Assembly: GCA_018608625.1 (NCBI GenBank) | Contig: JABAZC010000071.1 | Location: 79,615-143,614 of the forward strand | Direction: 5' to 3' | DNA from: Flavobacteriaceae bacterium | GTDB taxonomy: Bacteria > Bacteroidota > Bacteroidia > Flavobacteriales > Flavobacteriaceae | DNA length: 64,000 bases | Shown: positions 62,905 through 64,000 of the stretch, one piece after another | Layout of the letters: each line of letters begins with the position of its first letter | Numbering within the stretch: the first letter of the stretch is position 1 | The notes under the pieces: model-generated | Seen by the model: the letters and a program-made list of their open reading frames with translations, nothing else | What the model was told of the DNA's origin: nothing | Databases searched by the model: none | Program-made: the position numbers and the translations under genes

Positions 62905-63468
62905 ATGAATTCTCTTGAACTCAATAACACAATTAAAACGCTGAAACAAGGGGGTATTATCCTTTACCCAACTGATACAGTCTGGGGACTAGGATGTGAT
63001 TCTACTAATTTTTCCGCAGTTGAAAAATTATATAAGCTTAAAAATAGAGAAGACGAAAAAGCAATGATATGTTTAGTTAATGATTTCAAAATGTTAAATT
63101 ATCACGTAGAAGAAATCCCAGAAGCGGCTTACAGTATATTGGAACATGCTGAAGAACCTACAACTATCGTATATGACAAGCCTTTGAGAGTTACAGAAAA
63201 TCTTATTGCAGCTGACAATACATTAGCTATTCGAATGGTAAAAGAAGGCTTCTGTGCAGATTTACTAAAAAGATTTAAAAAACCTATTGTATCAACTTCT
63301 GCAAATATTTCAGGAAAATCTACTCCAAAAACCTTTCAAGAAATTGAAGAGTATATTTTAAAAGGTGTGGACTATGTCGTAAATTTGGACCATACAAGAA
63401 AAGCTTCTAAAACGTCTTCTATTATTAAACTGAGTAATAATGGCGAAGTTAAAGTTATTAGAAAATAA
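62905..63468 (+). CDS. L-threonylcarbamoyladenylate synthase (Sua5/YciO/YrdC family)
   Basis: The 187-residue single-domain YrdC protein has GGIILYPTDTVWGLGCDST (substrate pocket), YKLKNREDEKAM with the conserved KxR, and KPIVSTSANISGKSTP. It makes threonylcarbamoyl-AMP from threonine, bicarbonate and ATP for t6A37 of tRNAs; YciO paralogues also share the motifs. It is 27 bases upstream of the CCA-adding enzyme gene, so both tRNA genes may be in one transcript. Confidence 0.88.
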   Translation: MNSLELNNTIKTLKQGGIILYPTDTVWGLGCDSTNFSAVEKLYKLKNREDEKAMICLVNDFKMLNYHVEEIPEAAYSILEHAEEPTTIVYDKPLRVTENLIAADNTLAIRMVKEGFCADLLKRFKKPIVSTSANISGKSTPKTFQEIEEYILKGVDYVVNLDHTRKASKTSSIIKLSNNGEVKVIRK

Positions 63469-63495
63469 TTTTCAACTGTTACCATACACGAAAAA

Positions 63496-64000
63496 ATGAA
63501 TTATAAACATGCACTTTCAACTCCAATTTTTGAGATAATCTCTAAATCAGCAGAGCAACTTGGTTTTGACTCTTATGCCATTGGAGGTTTTGTACGGGAT
63601 TTTATTTTAGATCGTGATGCCAAAAAAGACATAGACATTGTAGCGATAGGAAGTGGAATTGAACTAGCTAAACGCGTTTCAAAAAATCTACCTAACAATC
63701 CAAAGGTTCAAATTTTCAAGAACTACGGAACAGCAATGATTAAATATGAAGGCGTTGACCTAGAATTTGTAGGGGCTAGAAAGGAATCCTATACAGAAGA
63801 CAGCAGAAACCCTATAGTTGAGGATGGCACATTAGAGGAAGATCAAAATCGAAGAGACTTTACAATCAATGCAATGGCCATTAGTCTAAATACTGCCAAC
63901 TATGGCGACCTCTTAGATCCATTTGGAGGTATTAGTGATATCACTTCAAAATGTATCAAAACACCCTTAGAACCTGCGATTACTTACAGTGATGATCCTT
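63496..64000 (+). CDS. CCA tRNA nucleotidyltransferase / poly(A) polymerase family (3' end outside window)
   Basis: The first 168 codons are present. They show YAIGGFVRDFILDR (nucleotide-binding G-G/R-x-R), KKDIDIVAIG with the catalytic DxD, and EDQNRRDFTINAMAISL, the class-II nucleotidyltransferase signature. In this family the RRDFTINAMA string is typical of bacterial CCA-adding enzymes, which complete tRNA 3' ends. The C-terminal HD or helical domain lies beyond base 64000. Confidence 0.9.
   Translation, partial: MNYKHALSTPIFEIISKSAEQLGFDSYAIGGFVRDFILDRDAKKDIDIVAIGSGIELAKRVSKNLPNNPKVQIFKNYGTAMIKYEGVDLEFVGARKESYTEDSRNPIVEDGTLEEDQNRRDFTINAMAISLNTANYGDLLDPFGGISDITSKCIKTPLEPAITYSDDP

Overview
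The window looks like chromosome of a marine-type member of the Flavobacteriaceae (Bacteroidota). The DNA is AT-rich. It carries the gliding lipoprotein GldI, a PorV/PorQ-type outer-membrane protein, a cargo protein with a type IX secretion (T9SS) sorting tail, several lineage-typical families (DUF3810, DUF349, DUF5606, DUF2795, DUF4105) and the Bacteroidota promoter -7 box TAnnTTTG, often very close to start codons. Shine-Dalgarno sequences are largely absent and TTG starts are frequent. I see no rRNA, tRNA, CRISPR array, insertion sequence or prophage. No gene-free stretch exceeds 300 bases; the longest, about 250-260 bases, hold gene remnants.

Layout. 1-5.1 kb: 3' part of nrnA, gldI, a cyclophilin-FKBP lipoprotein, pepD (minus) and a DUF3810 membrane protein with an HExxH motif. 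5.2-8.9 kb: the most accessory-looking part, with three exported proteins in a row: a predicted propeller protein of unknown role, an esterase, and a PET-hydrolase/cutinase-like polyesterase with a T9SS tail. 9.0-13.3 kb: two exported amidohydrolases, partly degenerate. 13.4-27.7 kb: housekeeping block of an RNA methyltransferase, rel, a Fur-family regulator, purA, an LptA/OstA-like gene, an aminotransferase, a TPR protein, two DUF368 transporters, aroE and a DUF349 protein. 27.7-37.6 kb (minus): mazG, a nitronate monooxygenase-like gene, mnmA, yidC, pyrG, a second cyclophilin-FKBP fusion and recQ. 37.8-40.9 kb: kdsD, tatC, an AhpD-like gene and lptB, with a broken small membrane-protein gene between the last two. 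40.9-47.9 kb: DUF808, phosphatidylserine synthase, PorV/Q-like, DUF4105, ABC-F, a degenerate methyltransferase and a cobalamin adenosyltransferase. 48.0-57.4 kb: DUF2795, secA, an M23-fold protein without signal peptide, meaB, PAP2, MATE, DUF5606, def and ruvX. 57.5-62.8 kb: dapD, then a surface-glycan cluster (ATP-grasp/TupA-like, Stealth, LPS kinase-like, two family-2 glycosyltransferases). 62.9 kb to the end: tsaC/sua5-type gene and the 5' part of a CCA-adding enzyme.

How the genes work together. Much of the window serves the cell envelope: LPS supply and transport (kdsD, LptA-like, lptB, LPS kinase-like, glycosyltransferases), membrane insertion and export (yidC, secA, tatC, PorV/Q-like), lipid-carrier recycling (DUF368 pair, PAP2), phospholipid synthesis (pssA) and lipoprotein biology (DUF4105, GldI). 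The most notable gene is at 7830-8903. It keeps the GWSMGGGG nucleophile elbow, the Asp and His of the triad and several substrate-cleft residues of plastic-degrading PETases, and it ends in a T9SS sorting domain. Its expected start codon appears to be lost: an ATT sits where an ATG would complete a normal signal peptide.
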